A stretch of DNA of 41,683 nt, taken from assembly GCA_002361485.1 (NCBI GenBank), contig DESZ01000001.1, forward strand, positions 41,009 through 82,691, written 5' to 3'. Of the stretch, positions 32,268 through 41,139 are shown piece after piece (position 1 is the first letter of the stretch; every line of letters begins with the position of its first letter). A program made the position numbers and the translations under genes. The notes beneath the pieces were generated by a model. That model saw only the letters and a list, made by a program, of their open reading frames with translations, did not search any database and was not told where the DNA came from. The stretch is from Cyanobacteria bacterium UBA3301 (lineage in GTDB: Bacteria > Cyanobacteriota > Vampirovibrionia > Gastranaerophilales > Gastranaerophilaceae).

Positions 32268-32832
32268 ATGCAAAATATGCTTCCATTTGTTTTTGCAAAT
32301 CATGATTTATATTTTTTGCGGTACATTTGACATTATTAGGAGAAAACGCATTTTCTATTGCAGTAAGATATTCTTCCAAGTTTATTGTTGAGTTTGAAAT
32401 TCTGTTATCCCCAAGTATATACAAATCTCCGGCCTCACCGTATTTAAAATCCGATGCTGTATACATTTTTGAGTCTTCCATTCCTGATATTTTTCTTAAC
32501 AACTTTGCAATATAGGAAAACATCGGCATTGTTTCGCGCTGAACCGGAATTTCTTTCATATTTAAATATAATTTCGGATTTTCTTTACCTAATTGTCTTT
32601 TAGAACTTATGTGAACAAAATTAGAATCATGTGGAAAAATATACCCGTCTAATATTGAACCGCAAGCTTTTTTTGCATTTTTAAACTCGTCTAAATCTCT
32701 GCCGTTATAATCATTTGTTAGATTTGCAACCAGATATTTACCCTCTGTCGGAAGATTGTCTCCGCCGAGTTTGTATGACAAAACATTTAATGCGCCTATA
32801 TTTTTTATACCTGTAAAATTTATTTCGTTCAT
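32266..32832 (-). CDS. Orphan protein with N-terminal INFTG tag
   Basis: A 188-residue protein starting MNEINFTGIKN, so the I-N-F-T-G tag is at residues 4-8. No membrane segment or signal peptide. The rest is soluble, alpha/beta-like (GKYLVANLTND, YIFPHDSNFVHISS, GDLYILGDNRISNS) and I do not recognise it. There is no Shine-Dalgarno before ATG 32830-32832; a TTTAAT box ends seven bases before it, so leaderless initiation is possible. It is convergent with the fibre pair and divergent from cysE. Function unknown. Confidence 0.75.
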   Translation of the reverse strand: MNEINFTGIKNIGALNVLSYKLGGDNLPTEGKYLVANLTNDYNGRDLDEFKNAKKACGSILDGYIFPHDSNFVHISSKRQLGKENPKLYLNMKEIPVQRETMPMFSYIAKLLRKISGMEDSKMYTASDFKYGEAGDLYILGDNRISNSTINLEEYLTAIENAFSPNNVKCTAKNINHDLQKQMEAYFA

Positions 32833-32862
32833 ATCATAATTAAATACCGTAAAAATATTTTT

Positions 32863-32908
32863 TGCTATAATAAAAATTATTCAATTGGCTTATTAAAAAT
32901 AATTGAAT
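32863..32908 (+). promoter_or_regulatory. cysE promoter with 5'-terminal leader hairpin
   Basis: Extended -10 TGcTATAAT at 32863-32871, with expected start at about 32878. An 8-bp inverted repeat, ATTCAATT (32879-32886) and AATTGAAT (32901-32908), begins at the predicted 5' end of the mRNA and ends three bases before the AAGGA site at about 32911. It may protect the 5' end or modulate translation. Confidence 0.45.
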
Positions 32909-32927
32909 TTAAGGAATAATTTTTTAT

Positions 32928-33566
32928 ATGTTTAGAACAATAAATCGCGGTATTACAAAGGTAAAAGAAGACATAAAAGTAATATATGATAATGATCCGG
33001 CGGCAAAAAATATATTGGAAGTTTTGCTGTGCTATCCTGGCTTGCACGCTCTGATATGTTACAGATTAGCGCATAGACTGCACAAATGGCATATACCGCT
33101 GATTCCGAGAGTGATTTCGTATATCGCAAGAATTTTTACAGGAATAGAAATACATCCGGCAGCACAAATCGGCAGGAGATTTTTTATCGACCATGGTGAA
33201 GGGGTTGTTATTGGAGAAACCTCAATAATCGGCGATGATGTTTTAATGTATCAGCAGGTAACTCTGGGTGGTACAGGTAAAGACACAGGCAAACGCCATC
33301 CGACAATCGGGAATAACGTAATTCTTGGCGCGGGAGCAAAAATTTTAGGCAACATTAATATCGGCGATTTCGTTCGTATCGGAGCAGGCTCTGTTGTGAT
33401 TGAAGATGTCCCTCCGCACTCAACAGTTGTTGGTGTTCCGGGAAGAATCGTTCAAAGAGCAAGCCTTGATGAAGACGGTAATCTTATGCACAATCATATT
33501 CCTGACCCGATAAAAACAGAAATAGCTTCATTAAAAGAGGAAATTGAACAATTAAAAAACAGATAA
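32928..33566 (+). CDS. cysE: Serine O-acetyltransferase
   Basis: Makes O-acetylserine from serine and acetyl-CoA, the first step of cysteine synthesis. The 212-residue protein has an N-terminal helical part (NDPAAKNILEVLLCYPGLHALICYRLAHRLH) and a left-handed beta-helix of hexapeptide repeats: IHPAAQIGRRFFIDHGEGVVIGET (with the catalytic His of the DH pair), QQVTLGGTGKDTGKRHPTIG, VILGAGAKILGNINIGDFVRIGAGSVV, VVGVPGRIV. The length suits the shorter cyanobacterial/Gram-positive type, not the 273-residue E. coli form. Stop codons of cysE and the DnaJ-like gene nearly touch (33566/33568). Confidence 0.97.
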   Translation: MFRTINRGITKVKEDIKVIYDNDPAAKNILEVLLCYPGLHALICYRLAHRLHKWHIPLIPRVISYIARIFTGIEIHPAAQIGRRFFIDHGEGVVIGETSIIGDDVLMYQQVTLGGTGKDTGKRHPTIGNNVILGAGAKILGNINIGDFVRIGAGSVVIEDVPPHSTVVGVPGRIVQRASLDEDGNLMHNHIPDPIKTEIASLKEEIEQLKNR

Positions 33567-33567
33567 T

Positions 33568-34596
33568 TTAATGTGCCAATTGTCTATACAACTCTATTTC
33601 TTTTTTAGAAAGTTTTTCGGGAAGTACGATTTTGATTTTTGCATTCAAATTACCATATCCGCCTGATTTTTTAGGCAATCCTAAATTTTTTAAACGTAAC
33701 ATTTTCCCGCTTGAAGTCATTTGAGGTATTTGGATTGTAATATTTCCGTGCAAAGTATTTATTTCCTTTTTACACCCCAAAACTGCTTCCGGAGGGGTTA
33801 TCTCAATTTCTTTAGTTAAATCCGCACCGCAAATTTCATAAACGCTGTCTTTTGGCGTTATAACCAGATATAAATCGCCCTTTTGGCCGTATTCGTCAGC
33901 TTTTCCTTCTCCTTTAAGTCTGATTTTTTGACCTTCTTTTATTTCTTTTGGGAGTTTTACTTTTATTGATTTTTGTTCGTTTACAATACCTGTTCCTCCA
34001 CAGTGCGAACAAAATCCGCCGCCTGAACATTGGGTGCATTTTTGCATACTGTTAAATTTTACGGGAATTGGATTATCAGAAAATAAATCTTTTGCCGTAA
34101 CCGTTAAATTCAATGTTATATCCAAATCCTGTGCTTTGGGTGCACGTCTTGAACGAGTTTGTCTTTGAGTTTGTCCGCCAAAATCTTCAAAATTAAAGTT
34201 TGAGAATCCGCCTCTGTTACGCGATGTTGCACCGGCACCCATCATATCGCCAAATAACGAGCTGAAAAAGTCGGAAAATCCACCCATATCGCCTCCGTCA
34301 AAATTAAATTGATGGAAGTTTCCTCCGTTAAACCCGAAATTTTCAAACCCCGGAGGCGGTGTATAATCAGCTCCGCCCTGCCAATTTGCACCTAAACTGT
34401 CATATCTTTGACGTTTTTGTTTATCGCCCAAAACTTCATAGGCTTCGTTTATTTCTTTAAATTTTTCTTCGGCTTCTTTTGTTTTATTTACGTCTGGATG
34501 ATATTTACGTGCCAATTTACGATATGCGGATTTTATTTCCGATTCGGTTGCTTCACGTTTTACACCTAATATTTCATAATAATCTTTATACTTCAT
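33568..34596 (-). CDS. DnaJ-family co-chaperone with a reduced zinc finger
   Basis: A 342-residue protein. The J domain (1-70) has the catalytic HPD at 33-35 (KYHPDVN) that stimulates DnaK. Then comes a Gly/Phe-rich linker (about 72-150; GFNGGNFHQF, MGGFSDFF), and two C-terminal substrate-binding domains (about 165-335). The central zinc region has only two C-x2-C pairs, CTQC and CSHC, about 12 residues apart; normal DnaJ has four CxxCxGxG repeats, CbpA none. The start is ATG 34594-34596 with AGGAG upstream; an ATG 36 bases earlier (34632) gives an unsupported extension. The -10 TATAAT is near 34613. Function: folding cofactor, client range unknown. Confidence 0.88.
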   Translation of the reverse strand: MKYKDYYEILGVKREATESEIKSAYRKLARKYHPDVNKTKEAEEKFKEINEAYEVLGDKQKRQRYDSLGANWQGGADYTPPPGFENFGFNGGNFHQFNFDGGDMGGFSDFFSSLFGDMMGAGATSRNRGGFSNFNFEDFGGQTQRQTRSRRAPKAQDLDITLNLTVTAKDLFSDNPIPVKFNSMQKCTQCSGGGFCSHCGGTGIVNEQKSIKVKLPKEIKEGQKIRLKGEGKADEYGQKGDLYLVITPKDSVYEICGADLTKEIEITPPEAVLGCKKEINTLHGNITIQIPQMTSSGKMLRLKNLGLPKKSGGYGNLNAKIKIVLPEKLSKKEIELYRQLAH

Positions 34597-34672
34597 ATTT
34601 AAAAATCTCCTATTATACATGATAATATACAAAAGGAGATTTTATGTATTTTTTAATTATTTCTTAATTATG

Positions 34673-35059
34673 TTAACCCATTTGTTTTATATGCTCTGTT
34701 ATAAGCTTTAATGATTCAGGATTTTTCAGGAAACGTAAAATGTCATCTTTATTCCCGTAAGTGATTGGTCTTGTTAGATCAACTCTTGAATTTGGAGCGG
34801 ACATGACAACCTCTAAAAAATGTTTGGTGAAATTTTCTTCATCTTGCACAATTTTTAATTTTATTGATTTTGCAATTGCACCGGCATCAAATTTTTGCAC
34901 AAATTCTTCTATCGGCAAATAGTATGCTTTGTCGTCAATACCTTGTTCCGCCTTTATGAGAATTTTTTCTATTACTTTTTTATAAGTTTCCGTATTGTTC
35001 ATTATTTTATTTTGGTATTTATTTGTACTTAAATTATTTATCGGAATATATTTTATCAT
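34673..35059 (-). CDS. Small partner gene downstream of the RelA-fold protein
   Basis: A 128-residue protein starting 23 bases after the stop of the larger gene, with AAGGAG six bases before the ATG, so in the same operon. A second ATG at residue 20 (MNNTETYKKV) is possible. The C-terminal half contains FLEVVMSAPNSRVDLTRPITYGNKDDILRFL, mixed alpha/beta; no membrane segment and no cysteines. I do not recognise the family. Its position beside a stand-alone RelA/SpoT-like gene makes it a candidate antitoxin or modulator; that is inference only. Confidence 0.6.
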   Translation of the reverse strand: MIKYIPINNLSTNKYQNKIMNNTETYKKVIEKILIKAEQGIDDKAYYLPIEEFVQKFDAGAIAKSIKLKIVQDEENFTKHFLEVVMSAPNSRVDLTRPITYGNKDDILRFLKNPESLKLITEHIKQMG

Positions 35060-35082
35060 ATTTGCTCCTTATAGTCTAATTT

Positions 35083-36720
35083 CTATACTGCCATTTTTAA
35101 ATGTGGAGTAAATGCTTCTTTTGCTGCTGCTTCCATTTGCGCATTTATATCATGCAGATTCTCCATACTTCTTTGCGACAATATAGAAGGCAAACCTTTC
35201 GGTAATTTTGGTGTAGGTGTTTGAATACCTAATTCCAAATTTCTCGTATAATTATAGCATTCTTTTATGTATCTGTTATATGAATCATATTGTTTTTCAC
35301 TCAAACCCTTTACTGTTCGTACATACTCTTGATATGCAACCCCGAGAGTATTTTTGCCTTGTCTTGCATCATAAGCGATATGTTCAATTTCGGCAAAGAA
35401 ACCTTCTCCTCGCAACTGCAATTCTCCTTGAGTTCCGTCTGCCATTGTAAAATTCATTTGAGTTGTTGTATAGCCGGAACCTTTTATTGCACCTTTATCA
35501 AGAGCGCCGGTATCTATTCCGGCTAGCCCGTATTTCTTTTGCAATGTTTCAAATTCTTTTTGTAACTCAGATATTTCTTTTTCATTTCCGCCCTGTTGAG
35601 ATAATTTATCTATTCTGGCCTGTACTTCTTTCAATCGGGTAACTTTTTTTGCTGTAACTTTAGCATCAACGCTTGTTAAATGCTCTGATACAGAAGCTAT
35701 ACTGAAATAATTGCCTGTCTGAACCTGCATTCTTTTTATCTGCTGAATTTGAGCATCAGAAAAATATGCAACACCATCAGAGCCGCGATAATTATTAAAT
35801 CTTGTAATATTAATTCCGTCAAACGGCTTGTATTCAAGAATCTCTTTTGCATAAGCTTCTGTAATTTCGCTGTTTTTTACCATTTGCCTGATTTCCTGCG
35901 GAGAATAAGCTTCCAAAAGCTCTCTCATATCGTAGTTTTTCTTAACCGTATCAAATACATCTTTTGATAATTCGCCTTTTTTTACAAGTTCTTCCATTTG
36001 CTTTAAAGATATTTGTTTTTTATCAAGTGCAAATTGATAAGAGCCTGCCAGCAATCTGTTTACAACGGGCTGAGATTGCTTTTCTGCCAGCTTGATTTTG
36101 ACAGGATTTATCAAATGTTCAACTAGTTTTTTGTCTGTTTCGCCAACCCTTTGACCTGAAAATATTTTTGTTAAGATTTTTTGTTCTTTTTCAGTGAGCG
36201 ATATAAGTCCTTGCCCCGGGATATGCAAATTTAACTTACAAGTTGATAAAACTTCCTGAATATCGGCTTTTGACAACGAAGGCATAATTACCCTTGCTCC
36301 GATTGCATCACCTATCAAGCTTTTTGCTTGTGAATCACATTCTATTTTTATATCTTTTTTCTTTGATGATACTTGTCGTTCTAACTTTGAACAGATTGAA
36401 TTCGCACCTTTTGTTCTCACAGATTGTCTGTATTCGGGAAACAATCTTTCAACAAATGTCTTTGCTTGTCCCTCTTTTGCCTTAAATGCATCTGCCAAAC
36501 GTACCGATACATTGCCGAGTTCACCTTGTACCCCTCTTAAAGCCAAGCCGTCACGAGTTATTGCATAAGCAGGATTGTTCCTTGTTATGGTTGAAGGATT
36601 TACAAACATTGTAATATCATGCTTGATTTGAAGGGTTTTTGTACCCGATTTCCCTGCACTTTTTGCTATCATTCCGACCAATTGACGGCCATCATTAAAT
36701 ACTTTCCCGATATTTACCAT
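35083..36720 (-). CDS. Divergent RelA/SpoT nucleotidyltransferase-fold protein
   Basis: A 545-residue protein with the residues of a (p)ppGpp-synthetase-like domain split over a long chain: R102-x-K104...S108-I-x-x-K112 (VRTKGANSICSKL, matching R-x-K-x-x-x-S-I-x-x-K), the metal Asp138 in LIGDAIGARVI, Tyr417 in GSGYTTTQMNF (as GYRSLH) and Glu433 in GELQLRG (as E-I-Q-I-R), then EIEHIAYDARQGK. About 250 residues, mostly helical and charged, are inserted between halves. There is no HD hydrolase, TGS or ACT domain, so it would be a small-alarmone-synthetase-like or toxSAS-like protein. The N-terminus is unknown. AAAAGGA site upstream. Pairs with the 128-residue gene downstream. Activity is not shown. 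Confidence 0.75.
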   Translation of the reverse strand: MVNIGKVFNDGRQLVGMIAKSAGKSGTKTLQIKHDITMFVNPSTITRNNPAYAITRDGLALRGVQGELGNVSVRLADAFKAKEGQAKTFVERLFPEYRQSVRTKGANSICSKLERQVSSKKKDIKIECDSQAKSLIGDAIGARVIMPSLSKADIQEVLSTCKLNLHIPGQGLISLTEKEQKILTKIFSGQRVGETDKKLVEHLINPVKIKLAEKQSQPVVNRLLAGSYQFALDKKQISLKQMEELVKKGELSKDVFDTVKKNYDMRELLEAYSPQEIRQMVKNSEITEAYAKEILEYKPFDGINITRFNNYRGSDGVAYFSDAQIQQIKRMQVQTGNYFSIASVSEHLTSVDAKVTAKKVTRLKEVQARIDKLSQQGGNEKEISELQKEFETLQKKYGLAGIDTGALDKGAIKGSGYTTTQMNFTMADGTQGELQLRGEGFFAEIEHIAYDARQGKNTLGVAYQEYVRTVKGLSEKQYDSYNRYIKECYNYTRNLELGIQTPTPKLPKGLPSILSQRSMENLHDINAQMEAAAKEAFTPHLKMAV

Positions 36721-36794
36721 TACTAAGTCCTTTTAAAATATCCCCTATATTTTTATAAAGTATTTTAATTAAATAAAATTGCCTAAAATGAAAA

Positions 36795-36820
36795 GAGATA
36801 TTACAAATATGTAATATCTC
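36795..36820 (-). terminator. Terminator after the winged-helix gene
   Basis: Perfect 10-bp stem GAGATATTAC (36795-36804) with GTAATATCTC (36811-36820), six-base loop. On the minus strand it is followed by TTTTCATTTT. It lies 30 bases past the winged-helix stop. Confidence 0.8.
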
Positions 36821-36849
36821 TTGCTTTTATTATATTTATATAAATCTGA

Positions 36850-37080
36850 TTATTTTAAACTGATTTTTACTGCAGGTCCTTTTTGTTGAATATCAACTTT
36901 ATTTTCTCTTGCTAACCAGCCTAAACCTAAATCAGCAAAATTGCCTTTAAGATCTAATTCTTTTTTCATTTTAGCAAAAGTTGTTGTACCGTTTGTGTGT
37001 AAATAATTATATATTTCACCTGCTGAAAATCCGATTTGTTCTTCTAACGTTAAACTTACTTTTTTTGATGATACTGCCAT
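36850..37080 (-). CDS. Winged-helix protein, DUF2582-like
   Basis: A 76-residue protein beginning MAVSSKKVSLTLEEQ. It resembles the DUF2582 family: EQIGFSAGEIYNYLHTNGTTTFAKMKKELDLKGNFADLGLGWLARENKV (the family pattern ends GWLxREdKi). These proteins form a winged helix-turn-helix and are presumed DNA binders or transcription adaptors, function poorly known. I start at ATG 37078-37080 because GGAAGGAG lies nine bases upstream; the in-frame ATG at 37122 would add 14 residues without a site. It is short, with no partner gene on its transcript. Confidence 0.78.
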   Translation of the reverse strand: MAVSSKKVSLTLEEQIGFSAGEIYNYLHTNGTTTFAKMKKELDLKGNFADLGLGWLARENKVDIQQKGPAVKISLK

Positions 37081-37199
37081 AATTCTTTCTCCTTCCGTAC
37101 TCAATAAATGTATGTATGACACTTTTTACAGTTTTTATATTAGCGTATTTTCAAATTTCAAACATCATTTTAAAAATGTAGATTATCAGGGGTTTTTTA

Positions 37200-37221
37200 T
37201 GATAAAATACACTGTAAGGAG
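37200..37221 (+). promoter_or_regulatory. Promoter and ribosome site of the helicase-nuclease operon
   Basis: Extended -10 TGaTAAAAT at 37200-37208, expected start near 37215, then AAGGAG at 37216-37221, nine bases before a TTG start codon at 37231. The leader is about 16 bases. Confidence 0.5.
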
Positions 37222-37230
37222 TATTGTAAT

Positions 37231-40200
37231 TTGTTCATTGAGGGGAATTTAGTATCAAATAAGACAAATTTGCTGATTGAAAAGTTTACGGAGCTTGTCA
37301 ATAGCGGAATAGAAACGTCAGAGATTTTGGTGCTTGTTCAAAATTCAACCCTAAAAAATTCATTTATTACAAAGGTTTTGGACAAATTAACGGTTGATTG
37401 CGTTGAAAAATTACAAATCCATTCGTTTTATTCGCTTGTTTATAATACCGTATCAGACAATTGGGCTTTTTTAGAGGACAGAAATATTTTTGACAATCCT
37501 GTTATATTGCCTAACTTATCAGGATTGGAAGTGTCGCAATTTATTCTGAAAGATATTTTAAAAGATGTTCAATTTCGCGGATATAATTCTCGCATGTCAT
37601 TAATTCAGCAGATTTTCAGGCGGTATTCACTGATTATTCAAAATAATTTAACAAATCAAGAAGTTGATGAGCGGGCTAAAATTTTAAAAGAAGGTTTTTC
37701 TGATGATGCTTCAAAAGCCATAAGTCTTTTATTAAAAAAGACCTTGCAATTACGCGGGTTTGATTATTTAAGGCAGTGTTTATTATTCAATTTTGTATAT
37801 AAAAATACCGATTATTTTAAAGGTATAAAATATTTATTTGTGGATGATGCGGATGAATGTACCCCGATTTGTATAGATTTTATTGAATATTTGTCAACGC
37901 AGCTAAAAGATTTTTATATATCAATCGATCCGATGGGTTCAAGCCGATGCGGATATTTGAGTGCTGATAAAAATAACTACCAGAAATTAAAGAAAATATT
38001 TAGCCGTACAAATGCTGATATTTCAGCAATAAACTGTTCAATTCCTGATAAAGATTCCAAAAACTTATATAAAAATGTTGCAAACGGTGAACGCAATATA
38101 TTAGAAAAATTTTCTTACAGTTCGTTTTCAAAGCGTTCTCAATTTGTGGATGTACTTATAAAAAAAATAAATGCTCTTATAAAAAAGGGGGTTAAACCTG
38201 CCGAAATATCTGTAATCACGCCCATCATTGACGATATGTTGAAATTTACTCTTAATAACGAATTTAAAACAGTTAAGCCTTTGTATATTACAGGAAATGA
38301 AAAGCTTATCCAAAATCGTTATGTGCTTGGTGCACTTACTATTTTAAAACTGAATACCGAATTAAAAAATACGCTTTCCGAATTTGATATACGCGTAATT
38401 TTGACAGAATTTTTACAAATCCCTTTGAAATACTGTTTAGAAATTTTATCAAAATTTGAGAAGACAAAATGCCTAATTCCGTACGAATTTGAGGATAAAG
38501 AGTATAGTGAAAAATACAACAATTTTTTAAAACTTATAGAAGATTTATCCGTTTCCGATAAAAAAATATCCGAGCAAATTATAGAAATTTATGAACGTTT
38601 GTTCAATTTTTCGGAAAATAACAAAAACGAAATTAATAAATTTAATTTCTTTATAAAACAAATTGTTGATTTTGAAAATATTTTCGGTGTCGAATTTAAT
38701 AAGCGTAAAACGGATATTATTCTGCAAATAGAAAACTCCGTAATTTCCGAAAATCCGTATTCAATTCTTGAAATAGATGAAAATGATTTAATAATTTCTA
38801 CTCCGCAAAAAATTATTGATAATCATATTATAACGAAATATCAATTCTGGCTGGATATTTCGAACAGTGAATGGATAAAATCCGACACAGGGCCTCTATA
38901 CAACGCGTGGGTATTCCAAAAGGATTGGGATAAAGATGAATATACAATTGATGATAATATAAAACTTTCAAACGATAAAAATGCCAGAGTTTTGCGCAAA
39001 TTATCGCTATGTGCAACAGAACATATCTATTGTTATTCAAGTTTGTTTGATTCAAACGGAGTGGAAAACTATGGTGCATTGGAAGAATTTATTATACCGC
39101 CTGACATATCAGAAGATGTACAAGACGAAACTCCGGCATTTAAAATAATCCCGCGCCCTGACCAAAAGCCTGTATTAGATTATAAAAAAGGAAATATGGG
39201 AATTTCTGCCGTACCTGGGGCAGGCAAAACAACTATTTTATTGGCGCTAATTATAAAATTATTAGAGCAAAATATAGACCCGGAACATATTTTTGTACTT
39301 ACATATATGGATTCAGCAGCGAGAAATTTTAGAGAACGCATAAAAAATGTTCGCAAAGGTAATTCAAAACTCCCGAATATAAGTACAATACATGGGCTTG
39401 CCTTAAGAATATTAAAAGAAAACGGAAATTATGAAAAATTAGGATTATCAGGTGATTTTGAGATTTGTGATGATGCGCAGCGCGGAAGAATTTTGAGAGA
39501 AATTTCAACTCGTTTAAAATTGAAACAAAAATCAGCAGAAGAATTTGACAGAGCTGTTTCAATATTCAAAATGGGCGGTGGTGTTATTCCCCAAAATGTT
39601 CCCGACGCAAAATTGAAGCAGTTTATTTTGTTTTATATGCAATATGACAAAGCCTTAAAAGAGTCTAACCTTATAGATTACGATGATATGCTGACGGGTT
39701 CGGTTAAAATCCTTGAACAAAATCCTGATATTTTGGCTCATTATCAGGAAATTTGCGAGTATATTATAGAAGATGAAGCGCAGGATTCTTCTGCGGTTCA
39801 ACAGCGTTTAATTAATTTGCTTTCAGGTAAACACAAAAATATTATCCGTTGCGGAGATGTAAATCAGTCAATAACTGCGACATTTTCTAATGCGGATGTT
39901 GAAGGTTTTAGAAAATTTATTACCGAAAATAATAATGTAAGTATGAATTGTTCCCAAAGATGTGCCAAAGATGTTTGGACACTTGCCAACAATTTGGTTC
40001 ATAGGTCAATGCAGAATCCTGATACAAAGAATTCATTTTTTGAAATGTATATGGCTCCCGTTGAAGGAGAAAATCCCGAAAATAACAATGCTTTGGAATT
40101 TGAAATTTTTGATACACCAATGGATGAAAAAAATTATATTCTAAAAACAATCAAAAATACTTTGGCAAAGCATCCTAATTATACGGTGGGTATACTTTTG

Positions 40201-41139
40201 AGATTTAATTATCAAGTTGAAGCTTGGCAGAATTTAATCGAAAATAACGGCTTTAGTGTAATCACAAGAAATCAATGTCTGGCGCAGAAATCAATATTTA
40301 AAATAATTTTTGCGGTTTTACAAATTATATTACATCCGTTTGATAATGAAAATTTGGGTTCCAATTATGAAATTCTATCAGATTGCGGGATATACAGGCG
40401 CGGTTTTGGAGCAGAAATAAAAAAATATGAAAATCCTTTCATACGATTAAATTGTGATAATATAAACAATTTGCCATTAGAACAATTTTATTGGGATGTA
40501 AATTATTGGATTTCTTTGGGTTATCTGACACCAAATGAACTTGTTGTCAAAATAGCAAAAGATTTGGGACTCATGAAATCAGAAATTGACGAATCGAATG
40601 TTCATCTTTTATCAACATTGGTTAAACGTATCTGCATAAAGAATAATTCCTTGGAATATGCTGTTAATCGTTTATCAGAACTCGCAAAACGAGCAAATTT
40701 GAGCGGATTTAAATTCTTCTCTGAAATTGATGAGGATGATAAAAGCTCTTTGGAAGGTAAAGTCCAAATAATGACAATGCACAAATCTAAAGGAGATGAA
40801 TTTAATCTTGTATTTATCCCGGAATTGAGCGAAAAGAATTTACCGCTAACTATTGACTCCGTCAATTTAAAATCTTCCGATTTTCACGAAACCGTCAGAG
40901 CACTCAACCCGAATTATAAAAAGAAAACGGAGTATGATTTGAAACAGGAAATTCTATCTGAAAACCTGCGTTTGTTATACGTTGCAATAACAAGAGCAAA
41001 AAATAAATTGTTTATTTCAACATCAAGGAAAGAGAAAGCATACGGTAACACCGAAAAAGATTCCATGCCTTGCGTAATTTTTGATGAATTGTTATTAAAT
41101 ACCGTACAAGACAATGAAAGTGAGGAGATAAATGTATAA
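37231..41139 (+). CDS. UvrD/AddA-like double helicase with a degenerate N-terminal half
   Basis: A 1302-residue protein with TTG start. The second half is a complete superfamily 1 helicase: Walker A PGAGKTT (662-668), LTYMDSAARNFRERI (motif Ia), DEAQD (848-852), MTMHKSKGDEFNLVF (1181-1195) and LLYVAITRAKNKLFIS (about 1249-1264, Arg1255). The first ~640 residues have the same layout but with decayed motifs: EGNLVSNKTNLLI where Walker A should be, IHSFYSLVY (Ia-like) and LFVDDADECTP (motif II-like). This resembles the AddB/AddA partnership, in which AddB has an inactive helicase fold, here fused in one chain. The following nuclease gene overlaps by eight bases (ATGTATAA). Role: probable end resection in recombination repair, or defence. 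Motif-level evidence. Confidence 0.88.
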   Translation: MFIEGNLVSNKTNLLIEKFTELVNSGIETSEILVLVQNSTLKNSFITKVLDKLTVDCVEKLQIHSFYSLVYNTVSDNWAFLEDRNIFDNPVILPNLSGLEVSQFILKDILKDVQFRGYNSRMSLIQQIFRRYSLIIQNNLTNQEVDERAKILKEGFSDDASKAISLLLKKTLQLRGFDYLRQCLLFNFVYKNTDYFKGIKYLFVDDADECTPICIDFIEYLSTQLKDFYISIDPMGSSRCGYLSADKNNYQKLKKIFSRTNADISAINCSIPDKDSKNLYKNVANGERNILEKFSYSSFSKRSQFVDVLIKKINALIKKGVKPAEISVITPIIDDMLKFTLNNEFKTVKPLYITGNEKLIQNRYVLGALTILKLNTELKNTLSEFDIRVILTEFLQIPLKYCLEILSKFEKTKCLIPYEFEDKEYSEKYNNFLKLIEDLSVSDKKISEQIIEIYERLFNFSENNKNEINKFNFFIKQIVDFENIFGVEFNKRKTDIILQIENSVISENPYSILEIDENDLIISTPQKIIDNHIITKYQFWLDISNSEWIKSDTGPLYNAWVFQKDWDKDEYTIDDNIKLSNDKNARVLRKLSLCATEHIYCYSSLFDSNGVENYGALEEFIIPPDISEDVQDETPAFKIIPRPDQKPVLDYKKGNMGISAVPGAGKTTILLALIIKLLEQNIDPEHIFVLTYMDSAARNFRERIKNVRKGNSKLPNISTIHGLALRILKENGNYEKLGLSGDFEICDDAQRGRILREISTRLKLKQKSAEEFDRAVSIFKMGGGVIPQNVPDAKLKQFILFYMQYDKALKESNLIDYDDMLTGSVKILEQNPDILAHYQEICEYIIEDEAQDSSAVQQRLINLLSGKHKNIIRCGDVNQSITATFSNADVEGFRKFITENNNVSMNCSQRCAKDVWTLANNLVHRSMQNPDTKNSFFEMYMAPVEGENPENNNALEFEIFDTPMDEKNYILKTIKNTLAKHPNYTVGILLRFNYQVEAWQNLIENNGFSVITRNQCLAQKSIFKIIFAVLQIILHPFDNENLGSNYEILSDCGIYRRGFGAEIKKYENPFIRLNCDNINNLPLEQFYWDVNYWISLGYLTPNELVVKIAKDLGLMKSEIDESNVHLLSTLVKRICIKNNSLEYAVNRLSELAKRANLSGFKFFSEIDEDDKSSLEGKVQIMTMHKSKGDEFNLVFIPELSEKNLPLTIDSVNLKSSDFHETVRALNPNYKKKTEYDLKQEILSENLRLLYVAITRAKNKLFISTSRKEKAYGNTEKDSMPCVIFDELLLNTVQDNESEEINV

